Of a DNA stretch of 6,083 nucleotides, positions 5,663-6,083 are shown in pieces; positions within the stretch are counted from its first letter, which is position 1, and every line of letters begins with the position of its first letter. Origin of the DNA: Rhodococcus sp. IITR03 (GTDB lineage Bacteria; Actinomycetota; Actinomycetes; Mycobacteriales; Mycobacteriaceae); NCBI GenBank assembly GCA_001017865.1, contig LATQ01000138.1:1-6083 (forward strand), given 5' to 3'. The translations under genes and the position numbers were made by a program. The notes beneath the pieces were generated by a model, which searched no databases, had not been told where the DNA came from, and was given only the letters and a program-made list of their open reading frames with translations.

Positions 5663-6083
5663 GAGCGCACCGTCCGGTTCTCGATGCCGACCTCGACGGG
5701 GCCGACGTGTACGACACGCTGCACGTGGATGCCGGGCGTGTGGATTTCGTTGGGGTCGAGTTCGCCGGGTTCGACGAGGTGCTCGACCTGCGCGATCGTG
5801 ATGCGACCCGAGGCGGCGGCCGGCGGGTTGAAGTTGCGGGCGCTCGCGCGGTAGACGAGGTTGCCGTGGCGGTCGCCCTTCCAGGCGTGTACGAGTGCGT
5901 AGTCGGCGACGATGCCGCGTTCGAGCACGTAGGTCTCGCCGTCGAACTCTCGGGTCTCCTTCGGCTGCGACGCGAGGGCGATGCCGCCGTGACCGTCGTA
6001 GCGCAGCGGAAGTCCACCCTCCTCGACGGCCGTGCCGACGCCGGCCGGGGTGAAGAAGGCGGGGATGCCCCGCGCCCCCCGGC
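5659..6083 (-). CDS. scoA: 3-oxoacid CoA-transferase subunit A, C-terminal part (5' end beyond window)
   Basis: 140 residues are visible, with the N-terminal half cut off by the window end. Reading from 6083 down, the frame gives [82 protein letters not shown] and [17 protein letters not shown], and ends [12 protein letters not shown]...[20 protein letters not shown], 'AD.A.V.AWK.D..GN..YR..ARNFNP' and 'HTPGI.V.RVV' are strongly conserved in the alpha subunit of SCOT-type enzymes. It pairs with the downstream B subunit, which overlaps its stop by 4 nt; the two form the heteromeric active enzyme. No frameshift is seen in the visible part. As for subunit B, the substrate (acetoacetate or 3-oxoadipate) is not settled. 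Confidence 0.85.
   Translation of the reverse strand, partial: RGARGIPAFFTPAGVGTAVEEGGLPLRYDGHGGIALASQPKETREFDGETYVLERGIVADYALVHAWKGDRHGNLVYRASARNFNPPAAASGRITIAQVEHLVEPGELDPNEIHTPGIHVQRVVHVGPVEVGIENRTVRS

Noticed and set aside
5563..6017. Long minus-strand frame joining CoA-transferase B to antisense of subunit A
   Set aside because: The upstream part is Arg/Ser/Thr-rich shadow sequence; the true subunit A and B starts are in other frames with conserved motifs.

Overview
The window is high-GC actinobacterial DNA, most like Rhodococcus or a close relative in the Mycobacteriales. The cues are strong G/C third-position bias, an EspG-type ESX chaperone next to a PPE-like tail, an initiator tRNA of mycobacterial/rhodococcal type, a possible leaderless TAnnnT promoter, and an actinobacterial DUF309 / LON-domain pair. 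The genus is inferred from memory of these families, not from a search.

Layout, left to right. 1-932 (+): the C-terminal tail of a PPE-like, ESX-associated protein, then a complete EspG-family protein 5 nt downstream (type VII secretion). 970-2083 (+): a DUF309 protein and a LON substrate-binding-domain protein, apparently translationally coupled. 2163-3470 (+): an SnoaL/NTF2-like protein and a short-chain dehydrogenase, again start-stop coupled and likely a two-gene catabolic or biosynthetic unit. 3471-3824: intergenic, with an 18-bp perfect inverted repeat, the initiator tRNA-fMet gene, a strong intrinsic terminator and the upstream region of the next gene. 3825-4955 (+): an AI-2E family transporter. 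4956-6083 (-): convergent to it, the two subunits of a 3-oxoacid CoA-transferase, with B complete and A cut by the window end.

The most striking property is that the reading frame breaks repeatedly in genes whose two halves are otherwise intact. Four protein genes (PPE-like tail, SnoaL-like, SDR, CoA-transferase B) each need one extra base to be read through. DUF309 appears to need one to recover its stop codon. The initiator tRNA lacks one G in its diagnostic GGG anticodon stem. All six fit loss of one G or C, and all can be placed in a run of G or C. This looks like homopolymer undercalling in the source assembly rather than gene decay. With one base restored, the coupled stops and starts and the expected protein lengths come out exactly.

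No new defence system, mobile element, CRISPR array or phage-like block is visible. The observations most worth following are the frameshift pattern, the 18-bp inverted repeat before the tRNA, the SnoaL-like/SDR pair of unknown substrate, and a few small dyads at promoters.
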